A stretch of 29,960 nt of DNA, taken from contig CAAGAM010000218.1 of assembly GCA_900767815.1 (NCBI GenBank), positions 1 to 29,960 of the forward strand, in the 5' to 3' direction. The notes under the pieces are model-generated. The model made no database searches and had not been told where the DNA came from. It saw nothing but the letters and a program-made list of their open reading frames with translations. Shown piece by piece: positions 16,283-24,064 of this stretch (positions within the stretch are counted from its first letter, which is position 1; each line of letters opens with the position of its first letter). Position numbers and translations under genes: made by a program. This DNA is from Clostridia bacterium. Lineage in GTDB: Bacteria; Bacillota; Clostridia; Christensenellales; Borkfalkiaceae.

Positions 16283-17899
16283 TTATTTGGAAGTCGTGCT
16301 GTCCTTTTCGACGTCGGCTTCGGCTAAAACGCCGAGCTTCTTGCCGAGCTTAACCGCGTCTTCCGCTTTCTTCTTGTTGTAAGAATAATAATCGGACTCC
16401 GCAAAGTCGTCGCCTTTTTCTTCCTTGACGGCTTTAACGCCTTTTTCTATTTCGCTCATGTCGATAGCATATACGTAAGACTTATACGCGCTGTCCGAAT
16501 AAACGCAGACGAAGAAATATTTTCCGTTTACGTTGACGACTTCGGGGGTATACCAGCTCGTGTTAAGCGAAAGAGTGTTGACTCTGAGAGCTTCGGTTTC
16601 TTCACCCGCTTCGAGCGCGGTAAGGCTTATTTTATAATAGTTACCGTCGCTGTTGGTGTAGTAAAGATATTCAACGTCGCCTTCTTTTGAAAGGAATTTG
16701 ACGGTAGCCTTTTTCAAATCTTCCTTATCGGAAATAACGTTCACGCCGAAATCGGAATCCGCGCTTTCGTCGTTTGCCTTGGACGAATCGAATTTAACGA
16801 GACCGAGCGTGGAATCGACGTACATGGTTTCAACCTTATCGCCCGCTTCGGAAATGCTTCTTATCTTAACGGTATCCGCAAACGCAGCCGTGGTTTTGGG
16901 CGTTGCGTAAGTTACAACCGTTCTTGCGCCCGTTTTATCGTCCATAGTCTTGTAGATTACGGCAGAAACGTTGGTGTTAAGCGAAGTTTGCGAATAGAAG
17001 AGCTTGCCGTTTTTATGTCTTAACAAATCGAACGTAAGACCGATCATTTCCTCGTCTTCGATAACGTCGGAAAGCTCGGGATTGTTCGGCTTCGTGGTGC
17101 TGCCGAACCCGTTAACCGCGATAACGTCGGTAGCCTTTCCGCCGCCGAGCGTAATCTTATGAACGTCGTAATATTTCTCCGCGGTCGCGCTCGTTTCGTC
17201 CTGCCAACGGCTTACGTCGATAGGCTTATAGGTGTAATAAACAACGGGAGCGGCATTGTCTTCGTCGAACATAACCTCCTGAACGGTTCCTCTTCTCGCC
17301 TTGTTCTGAAGGTCTGCATACTTCGTGTCTTCGGTGTTCATGATTTCGCCGCCGTTTACCGCGTCGTAAACGTAAACGTTCGTGCTGTAAACAACGAGAT
17401 AAACTTCGCTGCCGTTCGCGACAAATCTGAATTTCGCGTCGTGCGAGAAATCCTTATCGGAAATCTTGGACGAAGTGGAGGACGCGTCGAGCTTGGTTCT
17501 GAAGAAAAGGAGCTGATCTTTCTTGGTTTCGCCCTTTCTGTCGTTTTCGGTGGACGGAACGGCATAATAAACGTAATCGCCGCTTATATAAAAGCCCGCC
17601 GAAGTATCGTCGGAAACGATGAGTTTGGAAACTACCGTTTCATAATCCGCGGGGGTTTCCGAGCCGAATTTACTCTTCGCGACTCTCATAAGCGCGCCTT
17701 TGGTCACCTTACCCGTTTTGTACGTGGTGGAATAACTTTCGACGCCGTTGATAAAATACACATAATTCTTGGTTTCCGCAACGAAACCGCCGTTCATATC
17801 GGTACCGTTGTCGGACGCGATCGTAGTATTGCCCGAGCAAGCCGCAAAGCCCAAAGCCATGCATAAAACCGCTATCAAGCAAATGATTTTTTTGCCCAT
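16283..17899 (-). CDS. Lipoprotein with beta-propeller-like repeats, function unknown
   Basis: A 538-residue secreted lipoprotein. The start at 17899 is chosen because AAGGAGA lies at the right distance; a longer ORF (to 17917) lacks a site. The signal peptide (MGKKIICLIAVLCMALGFAA) ends in a lipobox with Cys21, so the protein should be anchored to the outer face of the membrane. The mature part repeats short strands rich in Tyr/Val (YVYFING, DYVYYAV, VYLVVYS, KYFFVCVYS), like DUF5050 or beta-propeller proteins. The C-terminus is charged and Lys/Glu-rich. Neighbours give no clue to the job. Confidence 0.75.
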   Translation of the reverse strand: MGKKIICLIAVLCMALGFAACSGNTTIASDNGTDMNGGFVAETKNYVYFINGVESYSTTYKTGKVTKGALMRVAKSKFGSETPADYETVVSKLIVSDDTSAGFYISGDYVYYAVPSTENDRKGETKKDQLLFFRTKLDASSTSSKISDKDFSHDAKFRFVANGSEVYLVVYSTNVYVYDAVNGGEIMNTEDTKYADLQNKARRGTVQEVMFDEDNAAPVVYYTYKPIDVSRWQDETSATAEKYYDVHKITLGGGKATDVIAVNGFGSTTKPNNPELSDVIEDEEMIGLTFDLLRHKNGKLFYSQTSLNTNVSAVIYKTMDDKTGARTVVTYATPKTTAAFADTVKIRSISEAGDKVETMYVDSTLGLVKFDSSKANDESADSDFGVNVISDKEDLKKATVKFLSKEGDVEYLYYTNSDGNYYKISLTALEAGEETEALRVNTLSLNTSWYTPEVVNVNGKYFFVCVYSDSAYKSYVYAIDMSEIEKGVKAVKEEKGDDFAESDYYSYNKKKAEDAVKLGKKLGVLAEADVEKDSTTSK

Positions 17900-18109
17900 A
17901 AATTTTCTCCTTTGCAAAAAGCCGTCGCCGCTTTCGGGGAAGCTTTAAGCATATCTTTGTTTTGTAAAGCATAGGATATTGTAACCTGAAAAAACGGCTA
18001 CGGTATACCCGTCGCTTATATACGCTTTATCATTATATACTATTTTTATTAAATAATCAATTATTTGTTCGAAGTTTTTCAAGAGAAAATAAAAAAAAGG
18101 AGTGAGAAA

Positions 18110-18571
18110 ATGGAAAAAATAGGTCTTTTCGACTTAATCGACAAAATCGCCTCCCCGAAAACGGACGAAAAAAGCTTTCGACCCGCCGAAAATCCGCCCC
18201 GCGCGGACGGAAACGGCGCCCGCGGCGACAAACAAACCGTCCGCTCGGCATCCGAAAGCATGCACGATCCCGATTTCGGAGTTCAGCCGCAATATATGAT
18301 GAATTCGAAAATGCTGGCTTTTTTGAAACGGCACGAAAACTTAAAAGCCGACATACCTCCCGCCGCGCCGAAAAAACGCGCGGAAAAATCTCCCCGCGCG
18401 GAAAAAACTTATACGAAAAAGTCCGCCCACGCGGATATTTCGGGCGTTATCCCGAAAACGAGAGGCAGGAAAGCGGCACGTTCCGTCAGAACAAGTTCCG
18501 CCGTAGCGAGCGCGCCCGCGCCCGGAAAACGTACCGAAAGAACTAAAAAAGCCGAAATTAAACCCGAATAA
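18110..18571 (+). CDS. Small basic hypothetical protein
   Basis: A 153-residue, highly charged protein, rich in Lys, Arg, Ala and Pro and probably mostly disordered. The ATG at 18110 is chosen because of a very strong AAGGAGTGA site; an ORF extension to 18065 has none. Two stretches look conserved: the N-terminus MEKIGLFDLIDKI and a central QYMMNSKMLAFLKRHENL, which may form a short helix for protein contact; small clostridial proteins with a similar central pattern come to mind, but I cannot name a family. The Lys/Arg/Pro/Ala tail could bind nucleic acid. It is the only plus-strand gene in the first 22 kb. The 17900-18109 gap is AT-rich with a TATACT at about 18035. Confidence 0.8.
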   Translation: MEKIGLFDLIDKIASPKTDEKSFRPAENPPRADGNGARGDKQTVRSASESMHDPDFGVQPQYMMNSKMLAFLKRHENLKADIPPAAPKKRAEKSPRAEKTYTKKSAHADISGVIPKTRGRKAARSVRTSSAVASAPAPGKRTERTKKAEIKPE

Positions 18572-18589
18572 ATTCGTTTTCGGCTTATT
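18548..18589 (+). terminator. Possible terminator overlapping the end of the 18110 gene
   Basis: AAGCCGAAA at the gene end faces TTTTCGGCTT about 20 bases downstream, giving a GCCGAA/TTCGGC stem that includes the stop codon in its loop. The following T run is short (TTATTT). Confidence 0.35.
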
Positions 18590-18614
18590 TCGGCTCGTAA
18601 AGCTTATTTCTGTT

Positions 18615-18644
18615 TATAAAACCCGTCCGAATATAAAACCCGTC
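18615..18644. repeat. Short direct repeat in a convergent intergenic gap
   Basis: TATAAAACCCGTC occurs at 18615-18627 and 18632-18644, a 17-base period, between two convergent genes. Confidence 0.8.
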
Positions 18645-18653
18645 AGGATTTAC

Positions 18654-18851
18654 TCATTTCGATTTATAAAATAAGCCGCAATGACAATATCCTTCGAAAG
18701 ACGGGTCTTTTATCTGCGCGCGGAATTCCTCGCACATGCATTTATATTCGGGGCGTTTCCCCACCCGGCACGGACAATATCCGCCTTTTGCGATAAGCCC
18801 TTCTCTGACGGCTTCCACAACTTTTTTATCTTCGTTAAGCCTTAGCTTCAA
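18654..18851 (-). CDS. Ferredoxin-thioredoxin reductase catalytic-chain-like protein
   Basis: A 65-residue protein with three CxC pairs: CPC (26-28), CMC (38-40) and CHC (56-58). This is the hallmark of the catalytic chain of ferredoxin:thioredoxin reductase, where four Cys hold a 4Fe-4S cluster and two form the redox disulfide. It is much shorter than plant or cyanobacterial forms. Such short proteins occur in anaerobes and may pass electrons to thioredoxin-like partners. It starts with TTG, overlapping the TGA stop of the HAD gene (TTGA), with a perfect GGAGGT site inside the HAD coding end, so the two are translationally coupled. Confidence 0.85.
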   Translation of the reverse strand: MKLRLNEDKKVVEAVREGLIAKGGYCPCRVGKRPEYKCMCEEFRAQIKDPSFEGYCHCGLFYKSK

Positions 18852-19657
18852 AGACAGTACCTCCTTATCGTTTCGGCAACTCCGCCCTCGTCGTTTGTGC
18901 GGTCGGTAACGACGTCCGCCACGGCTTTAAGTTCTTCTCTGCCGTTTTTCATCGCAACGCCCAGCCCCGCGGCTTTTATCATCGGCGCGTCGTTGAGTTC
19001 GTCGCCTATAGCGACGCAATCGTCGGGCGAAATGCCCCATATTTCGGATAAAGCTTTCACGGCAAGCCCTTTATCGCATCCTTTCGGCATAAAATCGATC
19101 ATTCCGCGGTAAGATTCGGCGATTTCGCAGTCCTTACCGAAAAGTTCGACCGACTTTTTAAATCCTTCCTCTATCTGTTCGGGATAGCCCGCGAGCATGA
19201 CCTTGGGCGTAACGAGTTTTCTATCGTTCACGAATTTTTCAAGGTCGCCCGCCGCGTTCACCTTAACTTTGCACGTATCGGCGTAAAATTTCGCGAAATC
19301 GGTTTGTTCTTCCGTGAAAACCTCCGCCCCGTCGTACACGAAGGAAAGAAGCCCCGCTTTATGCGCAAACTCGATGATTTTTAAAGTAATATCCGTTTTG
19401 ACGCCCGTTTTAAAGAGCGTTTTTTTATTTACGTTATCCCACACTTCACAACCGTTATATGCGGCTATAAGTTGATTAAACGGGAATTTTTCGAGCATCA
19501 CGATGGCGGAAGCCGTCATTCTGCCCGTGCAGAGCGCAAACTTTCCGCCCGATTTTGTAAGCTCGCCCACAGCCTTTATATTCTCTTCGGGAATTCTCCC
19601 GTCGGACGAGAACAGCGTTCCGTCGAAATCACTTATTATCGCTTTGTACTTCTTCAT
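18848..19657 (-). CDS. Cof-type HAD phosphatase
   Basis: A 269-residue HAD-superfamily hydrolase of the Cof/YidA type, which dephosphorylates sugar phosphates, flavin precursors and similar metabolites; the substrate cannot be read from sequence. Motif I is DFDGT (D10, D12), motif II lies in CTGR, a Lys motif follows in the C-terminal half and motif IV is GDELNDAPM. The large type II cap domain lies between motifs II and III. The start overlaps the end of the upstream membrane-protein gene by 29 bases, and the stop overlaps the TTG of the ferredoxin-thioredoxin-reductase-like gene. Confidence 0.92.
   Translation of the reverse strand: MKKYKAIISDFDGTLFSSDGRIPEENIKAVGELTKSGGKFALCTGRMTASAIVMLEKFPFNQLIAAYNGCEVWDNVNKKTLFKTGVKTDITLKIIEFAHKAGLLSFVYDGAEVFTEEQTDFAKFYADTCKVKVNAAGDLEKFVNDRKLVTPKVMLAGYPEQIEEGFKKSVELFGKDCEIAESYRGMIDFMPKGCDKGLAVKALSEIWGISPDDCVAIGDELNDAPMIKAAGLGVAMKNGREELKAVADVVTDRTNDEGGVAETIRRYCL
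19465..19478 (+). repeat. One-mismatch copy of the dispersed 14-base motif inside the HAD gene
   Basis: Reads CTATAAGTTGATTA, 13 of 14 matching, preceded by GCGG as in the 26039 copy. It lies within the HAD coding sequence, where it encodes part of NQLIAAY on the minus strand. Confidence 0.55.
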
Positions 19658-20966
19658 TTTTCAACCTCAGATATAAATATAATACGGTAGAAACAACCGC
19701 TATTGCCGCGGAGATAACTTTGCCGACAAAATCCGTCGTTATAATCGCCGCCGTAAGCGCAAACGCCGACGAAAGCAAGGAGAGATATTTGCCCGCGCCG
19801 TTCATTTCCCGTTTTCCGGAAACAGCCGCGTACAAACCGACCCCGACACCCGCCGCCGAAACGGCGAAATATGCGGAAGCGATAACCGCTTTCGCAAACG
19901 CCCCGACGGACAAATCGGCTTCGGAAATCAAAAGCGCGAAGTAAACGCCCGCCGCGACGAACGCGATTTTATAATCGATTTTTCCCGAAGGTTCTCTTTT
20001 TCTGAGAGCGAATCTCACCGCGAAAAGCGCGACCGAATAACAAAGCAGGAAAATCGGGACGATCATAGATATTATGCTTCCTTTGAGGAAAAACATGATA
20101 AGCCCCGACGCAATCGCCACACCGAAAGCCGTAAGCCACAACCCGTCGACAGGCGCGCTTTTACCGCTTTTCGCCGCCATAACCACCGTAAACGCGACGA
20201 GCAGAACGGCTCCCGCCGCAAAATACGTCGCGAATTTTTCCCATGACGAGGAAGAGACAAGCCCCGCCAAAACCGAAAGCCCCGAAAAAAGAGCGATAAG
20301 TATCGTTATAATTCCGCCGACGATAAGAACGGGTTTTTTGCACGAGTCTTTAATAAACACAATCGTCTCGCTTTCCGTTCTGCGTTTTAAAATAACTTTA
20401 AAATCGTCGTTTTCAACGCGGAATTCGCCTTCGGGTTTATCCTCGTCGTAATCCCACACGACGATTTCGGGCTTCGAGGTTATGCGCCCCGCCTGATTTT
20501 TTTCGCCGGCTTTAACGCATTCCTTCACGGCGCACTTTTTCTTTTTATCGTGAGTCGTCACCGCGCCGACGATTTTCGATTCGCCGAAAATTCCTCCCGC
20601 CTCGCTTAATGTGACGAGAGAATATTTATCGCCGAAAATATGTCTGTACGCAAGCGAAACCCTATTCGTAAAGTCGGAATCGGGAGATTTCGCATAGCAC
20701 TCCCTCAAGCCTTCGGATATCGAACCTTTAAGCGACTTCATCTCGATTTTGCACTTGTCCACGGCTTTATCGATTTCGGATATTTTCGCGTTGAGCTGAT
20801 AAATGGCAAGATCGAACTCGTTGCCGCGCCCGTTTTTCTTACGATAAACGGCGGCTTCGTCCGACAATCTGCCTTTCTCGCCGTTTTTTCTGCGCACAAA
20901 ATCCGTAAGGAAATCGAAACGCTTCATCTTTCTTACCGTATCCGAAAAAAGTTGTCTGATATCCAT
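19629..20966 (-). CDS. Coiled-coil multi-pass membrane protein, unknown function
   Basis: A 445-residue protein. The start at 20966 (MDIRQLFSDTV) is chosen for its GGGAGGG site; the ORF extends to 21014 without one. Residues 1-90 are charged and helical, with a likely coiled coil (AIYQLNAKISEIDKAVDKCK). Residues about 90-205 form a soluble region with two Cys. From about residue 208 there are seven or eight hydrophobic segments, from VLIVGGIITILIALFSG to the end, with a short Lys/Glu tail. I do not recognise the family. It is the first gene of a unit with the HAD and ferredoxin-thioredoxin-reductase-like genes. Confidence 0.75.
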   Translation of the reverse strand: MDIRQLFSDTVRKMKRFDFLTDFVRRKNGEKGRLSDEAAVYRKKNGRGNEFDLAIYQLNAKISEIDKAVDKCKIEMKSLKGSISEGLRECYAKSPDSDFTNRVSLAYRHIFGDKYSLVTLSEAGGIFGESKIVGAVTTHDKKKKCAVKECVKAGEKNQAGRITSKPEIVVWDYDEDKPEGEFRVENDDFKVILKRRTESETIVFIKDSCKKPVLIVGGIITILIALFSGLSVLAGLVSSSSWEKFATYFAAGAVLLVAFTVVMAAKSGKSAPVDGLWLTAFGVAIASGLIMFFLKGSIISMIVPIFLLCYSVALFAVRFALRKREPSGKIDYKIAFVAAGVYFALLISEADLSVGAFAKAVIASAYFAVSAAGVGVGLYAAVSGKREMNGAGKYLSLLSSAFALTAAIITTDFVGKVISAAIAVVSTVLYLYLRLKNEEVQSDNK

Positions 20967-21116
20967 AAAACCCTCCCGAAAAATTAAATTCGGCACGCCG
21001 CTTTTAAACCTCATGCCGCCGAGGCAACAAACCGCCAGTTTAGTCTTATCCTTATTTTAGCATTTTTTTATTCGTTTGTAAAGAAAGAGCAAACGTATAA
21101 ATAGGGAAAAAGCGTG

Positions 21117-21150
21117 AAAAAAATTCCCTCGCCCGATCCGAGCGAGGGAA
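21117..21150 (-). terminator. Rho-independent terminator of the cytidylate kinase-like gene
   Basis: Perfect 9-base arms TTCCCTCGC (21124-21132) and GCGAGGGAA (21142-21150) with a 9-base loop, followed by seven U on the minus strand. Confidence 0.9.
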
Positions 21151-21172
21151 AAACCTTTAAATACCGACGATT

Positions 21173-21775
21173 TTAGTTGTTTTTGATTATTTCGCCGACG
21201 TAATCCGCGATTATCGCCGCGGCTTTCGTCGTTCCTATGCGGGTATTGACGACAAGATCGTAATTATCGACGTTGCCCCACTTCACGTCCGCATACTTTT
21301 TATAATACGCCGCGCGGGCTTTGTCATTTTTCTTTATGAGTTTTTCGGCTTCCGCGGGCGTTATCGAATAACCTTTGGAAACTCTGTCTATTCTCTGAGC
21401 CATAGGCGCGCAGATGAAAACCCTTATTACGTTTTCGTAATCTTTAAGCACCGTCTGAGCGCAACGCCCGACAAACACGCACGACCCCTGATCGGCGAGC
21501 TTCTTAATTACGTTGGACTGCCCTATAAACACTTTGTCGTACAGCGAAAGCGATTCTCCGCCTAAAAAGCTCGTATACCAGAAAGCGTTGGTGGCTTTGT
21601 CCTCTGCGGACAAAATCACGTGCTTATCAAAGCCGGTAACGACCGAAGTCATTTCCGCAAGCGTTTTGTCGTAACACTTAACGCCGAGCCTGGTTGCGAG
21701 TTTGGAAGCCGTTTCCGCGCCGCCCGAGCCGAATTGTCTGCTTACCGCGATATAAAATCTGTTTGTTCCTTCCAT
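21173..21775 (-). CDS. Cytidylate kinase-like family protein
   Basis: A 200-residue P-loop kinase-like protein of the cytidylate_kin2 type, common as extra copies in Clostridia. The nucleotide loop is QFGSGGAE (14-21), followed by GVKCYDK, as in nucleotide monophosphate kinases. The loop lacks the usual GKS/T, which is typical of this subfamily. A middle segment (VFVGRCAQTVL) and RVFICAP match the kinase core. The true substrate is unknown. It has its own promoter (21810-21838), a GGAG site and a strong terminator, so it is transcribed alone. Confidence 0.85.
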   Translation of the reverse strand: MEGTNRFYIAVSRQFGSGGAETASKLATRLGVKCYDKTLAEMTSVVTGFDKHVILSAEDKATNAFWYTSFLGGESLSLYDKVFIGQSNVIKKLADQGSCVFVGRCAQTVLKDYENVIRVFICAPMAQRIDRVSKGYSITPAEAEKLIKKNDKARAAYYKKYADVKWGNVDNYDLVVNTRIGTTKAAAIIADYVGEIIKNN

Positions 21776-21809
21776 CGTTATTCTCCTGTATGCTTTTCAG
21801 CCGATTATA

Positions 21810-21838
21810 ATTTTAATACCTTTACGCCGATTTGTCAA
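21810..21838 (-). promoter_or_regulatory. Sigma-A-type promoter of the cytidylate kinase-like gene
   Basis: On the minus strand a perfect TTGACA (21833-21838), a 17-base spacer and TAAAAT (21810-21815); a second TATAAT begins six bases after the first -10. Confidence 0.85.
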
Positions 21839-21860
21839 TAGCAAACGAAAAATTTTCAGA

Positions 21861-22538
21861 TTATTTTTTTCCGTTTTTTTCGTCGCCCGCGCCGCCGTTT
21901 TCCGCGCCGCTGACGATTTCCGCCGTATGCGGTTTCGATTTTACCACTTTCACGATAAACACTACGAGCATTATTACGGCAATCGCAAACAATACGTATA
22001 TAATTACGTCGACATACTTACCGAAAAGCATGGTCATAAGCGTTATTATCGCGCCCGCAACGAGATTTCCGCCCGCGATCGGAAGTACCGACTCTCTGAA
22101 TTTAAGCCCAAGGAAAACGGCTATCGCCGTTCCCGTCCACACCCCCGTAACGGGAAACGGAACCGCAACGAACACGAAAATGCTGAGCATCATTATTTTT
22201 CTCGCCTCTTTTTCCGCCGAACCGTCTGTTTTTTTTGCGATTTCCGCCGCCTTATCCTTAAAAATCTGTTCGATTTTCTCTATAAGCCTTCTGATGAACT
22301 TGATTTTTTTAAGAAGATTGAAAATCGGTATAAGAATGAAAAATTCCGCAACCGAAACGATCGTCGAACCGAGATACGCTATCCCCGCCGTAGCCCACAA
22401 ATTCAAACCGAAAAGGCCCGTGCCTATCGGAATCGCCCCTTTAAGTTCGATAAGCGGAAACATCGACACGAACAGCGTCGCCGCAATTTTGTTTCCGCCG
22501 AAAAGATTAAGCAAAAAATTACCTAAAGCTTCCGTCAT
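21861..22538 (-). CDS. Small multidrug export family (COG2426-like) membrane protein
   Basis: A 225-residue integral membrane protein. The paired motifs FPLIELKGAIPIG (about 27-39) and VPFPVTGVWTGT (about 126-137) are typical of the Sm_multidrug_ex family. About five hydrophobic segments are seen; the region between helices 2 and 3 is Lys-rich and amphipathic, and the C-terminus is polar. The family name comes from sequence annotation and no transport substrate is proven. It has a consensus promoter (22583-22611) and a GGGAG site. No terminator was found; the next promoter starts right after the stop. Confidence 0.88.
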   Translation of the reverse strand: MTEALGNFLLNLFGGNKIAATLFVSMFPLIELKGAIPIGTGLFGLNLWATAGIAYLGSTIVSVAEFFILIPIFNLLKKIKFIRRLIEKIEQIFKDKAAEIAKKTDGSAEKEARKIMMLSIFVFVAVPFPVTGVWTGTAIAVFLGLKFRESVLPIAGGNLVAGAIITLMTMLFGKYVDVIIYVLFAIAVIMLVVFIVKVVKSKPHTAEIVSGAENGGAGDEKNGKK

Positions 22539-22558
22539 GATTCTGCTCCCTGAAACGC

Positions 22559-22587
22559 TTGCATTTTACTTTAATTTGTAATATTAT
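22559..22587 (+). promoter_or_regulatory. Promoter of ttcA, overlapping the divergent promoter
   Basis: TTGCAT (22559-22564), a 17-base spacer and TATTAT (22582-22587), about 37 bases before the ttcA ATG. Its -10 box shares bases with the -10 of the minus-strand promoter at 22583-22611. Confidence 0.6.
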
Positions 22588-22611
22588 ATCAAAGTAAATA
22601 AAAATTGTCAA
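22583..22611 (-). promoter_or_regulatory. Consensus promoter of the Sm_multidrug_ex gene
   Basis: On the minus strand a perfect TTGACA (22606-22611), a 17-base spacer and a perfect TATAAT (22583-22588). This is an ideal sigma-A promoter. Confidence 0.9.
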
Positions 22612-22623
22612 TCGGAGCGATAT

Positions 22624-23361
22624 ATGGAACTGCAAAAATTACTTTCCAAGGCAAGAAGAGCCGCGGAGGACTACAACATGATCGAAGAAGGCGACAAAAT
22701 CGCCGTCGGGCTTTCGGGCGGAAAAGACAGCGTCACGCTTTTGCAAATCTTAGCGACGATGAGGCGGTTTTATCCTAAAAAATACGAAGTCGTCGCGATA
22801 TCGGTAGATATGGGGCTCGGGCTTGACGAAAAAGAAGTGGAAGCCGTTAAGGAGCTTTGCAAAAAACTCGACGTGGAATATATCGTCGAACCGACGCACA
22901 TCGGCGAAATCGTTTTCGATATAAGGAAGGAAGCAAACCCATGCAGCCTTTGCGCGAACATGCGCCGCGGCGCGCTCAACAACACCGCCGTTAAACACGG
23001 CTGCAACAAGGTGGCTCTCGGGCATCACGCCGACGACCTTATCGAAACGCTGTTTTTGTCGCTCTTTTACGAAAGCAGGCTTTCCACATTTTCGCCCGTA
23101 ACAAAACTCGAACGGAAAAACGTCACGGTTATCCGCCCTATGATATATATACGCGAAAAGGAGATCGCGGCGTTCGCTAAAGACAAGCCGATTATTCACA
23201 ACCCCTGCCCCGCGAACAAACACACGAAAAGACAATACGTAAAAGACCTTCTGAAGTCTCTCGAAAAAGACAACAAGAAAATAAAAGAAAACGTCCTCGG
23301 CGCGATAACCCACCCCGAAAGAAACGGACTTTTCGATTCTATAGAGAAAACAGAAGAATAA
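22624..23361 (+). CDS. ttcA: TtcA-family tRNA 2-thiocytidine synthetase
   Basis: A PP-loop ATPase of the TtcA group, which thiolates C32 of certain tRNAs through a 4Fe-4S cluster. The PP-loop SGGKDS is at 31-36, and the cluster-binding Cys are C107 and C110 (CSLC) and C195 (HNPCPAN). HADD at 135-138 fits the family, as does the C-terminal basic helix. The 245-residue length is short compared with proteobacterial TtcA but usual for Clostridia. A GGAG site lies just before the ATG. A related sulfur-transfer target cannot be excluded. Confidence 0.88.
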   Translation: MELQKLLSKARRAAEDYNMIEEGDKIAVGLSGGKDSVTLLQILATMRRFYPKKYEVVAISVDMGLGLDEKEVEAVKELCKKLDVEYIVEPTHIGEIVFDIRKEANPCSLCANMRRGALNNTAVKHGCNKVALGHHADDLIETLFLSLFYESRLSTFSPVTKLERKNVTVIRPMIYIREKEIAAFAKDKPIIHNPCPANKHTKRQYVKDLLKSLEKDNKKIKENVLGAITHPERNGLFDSIEKTEE

Positions 23362-23376
23362 CTCGTAAAAATCAGC

Positions 23377-23390
23377 CTATAAGTCGATTA
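23377..23390 (+). repeat. Dispersed 14-base motif CTATAAGTCGATTA, exact copy 5
   Basis: Exact copy on the plus strand, 15 bases past the ttcA stop and before the chrA pair. It is followed by TCAC, as is the reverse-complement copy at 26039. Confidence 0.85.
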
Positions 23391-23452
23391 TCACGGCAAA
23401 TCGAAGCCGCAACGAAATTCGGTTTCACGGCGTTTTAAATAGTTTTATAAAT

Positions 23453-24064
23453 ATGAATATGAAAAAAGAAAACAGAAAAAGTAAATTCGGAATATTGTTC
23501 GAACTGCTTCTCGTCTCGCTTAAAACAGGGTTATTCTCCTTCGGCGGAGGGTATGCCATGATCGCGCTTTTAAGAAACGAATTCGTCGAAAAGAGAAACT
23601 GGATAGAAAAAGACGAGTTTACCGACATGATCGCGATTGCCGAATCGACCCCGGGGCCTATCGCGATAAACTGCTCGACGTACGCGGGTTATAAGCGATG
23701 CGGAGTTTCGGGTTCTATAGTTGCGACGCTCGGCGTTACTCTGCCGTCGTTTATCGTAATTTATATCGTTTCGCTTTTTTTCGACGCGTTTTTAAGCTTT
23801 AAATACGTCGCGCTCGCCTTCAAAGGCATACGAGTGTGCGTAACCTTTCTCATTCTCTCGGCGGGATTGAAAATGCTTATCGCTTCGCCGAAAACGGCGT
23901 TTAACCTCATCGTCTTCACGCTCACGGCAGCCGCGGTTGTCACGCTTTCCCTTCTCGGAATAAATTTTTCTTCCGTATTTCTTATTCTTTTCAGCGCGCT
24001 CGTAGGTTTACTCTGCTATCTTATAAAGTCGTTTAAAACGGATAAGGACGGTGAAAAATCATGA
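23453..24064 (+). CDS. ChrA-family transporter, first half-size subunit
   Basis: A 203-residue half-size CHR-family transporter. The hallmark FSFGGGYAMIALL and ESTPGPIAINC motifs are present, with about five or six membrane segments and a Lys-rich N-terminal stretch. In Firmicutes such short ChrA proteins come as pairs (as with YwrA/YwrB of Bacillus) that probably pair to form one transporter; chromate or another oxyanion is the likely substrate. ATG codons at 23453 and 23459 both lack a Shine-Dalgarno site. TATAAA (23446-23451) ends 7 bases before the second ATG. The stop overlaps the next start (ATGA). Confidence 0.88.
   Translation: MNMKKENRKSKFGILFELLLVSLKTGLFSFGGGYAMIALLRNEFVEKRNWIEKDEFTDMIAIAESTPGPIAINCSTYAGYKRCGVSGSIVATLGVTLPSFIVIYIVSLFFDAFLSFKYVALAFKGIRVCVTFLILSAGLKMLIASPKTAFNLIVFTLTAAAVVTLSLLGINFSSVFLILFSALVGLLCYLIKSFKTDKDGEKS

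Noticed and set aside
18118..18145. A CGACTTAATCGAC stretch resembling the 14-base motif
   Set aside because: Only about eight positions match in register and it encodes the conserved start of the 18110 protein.
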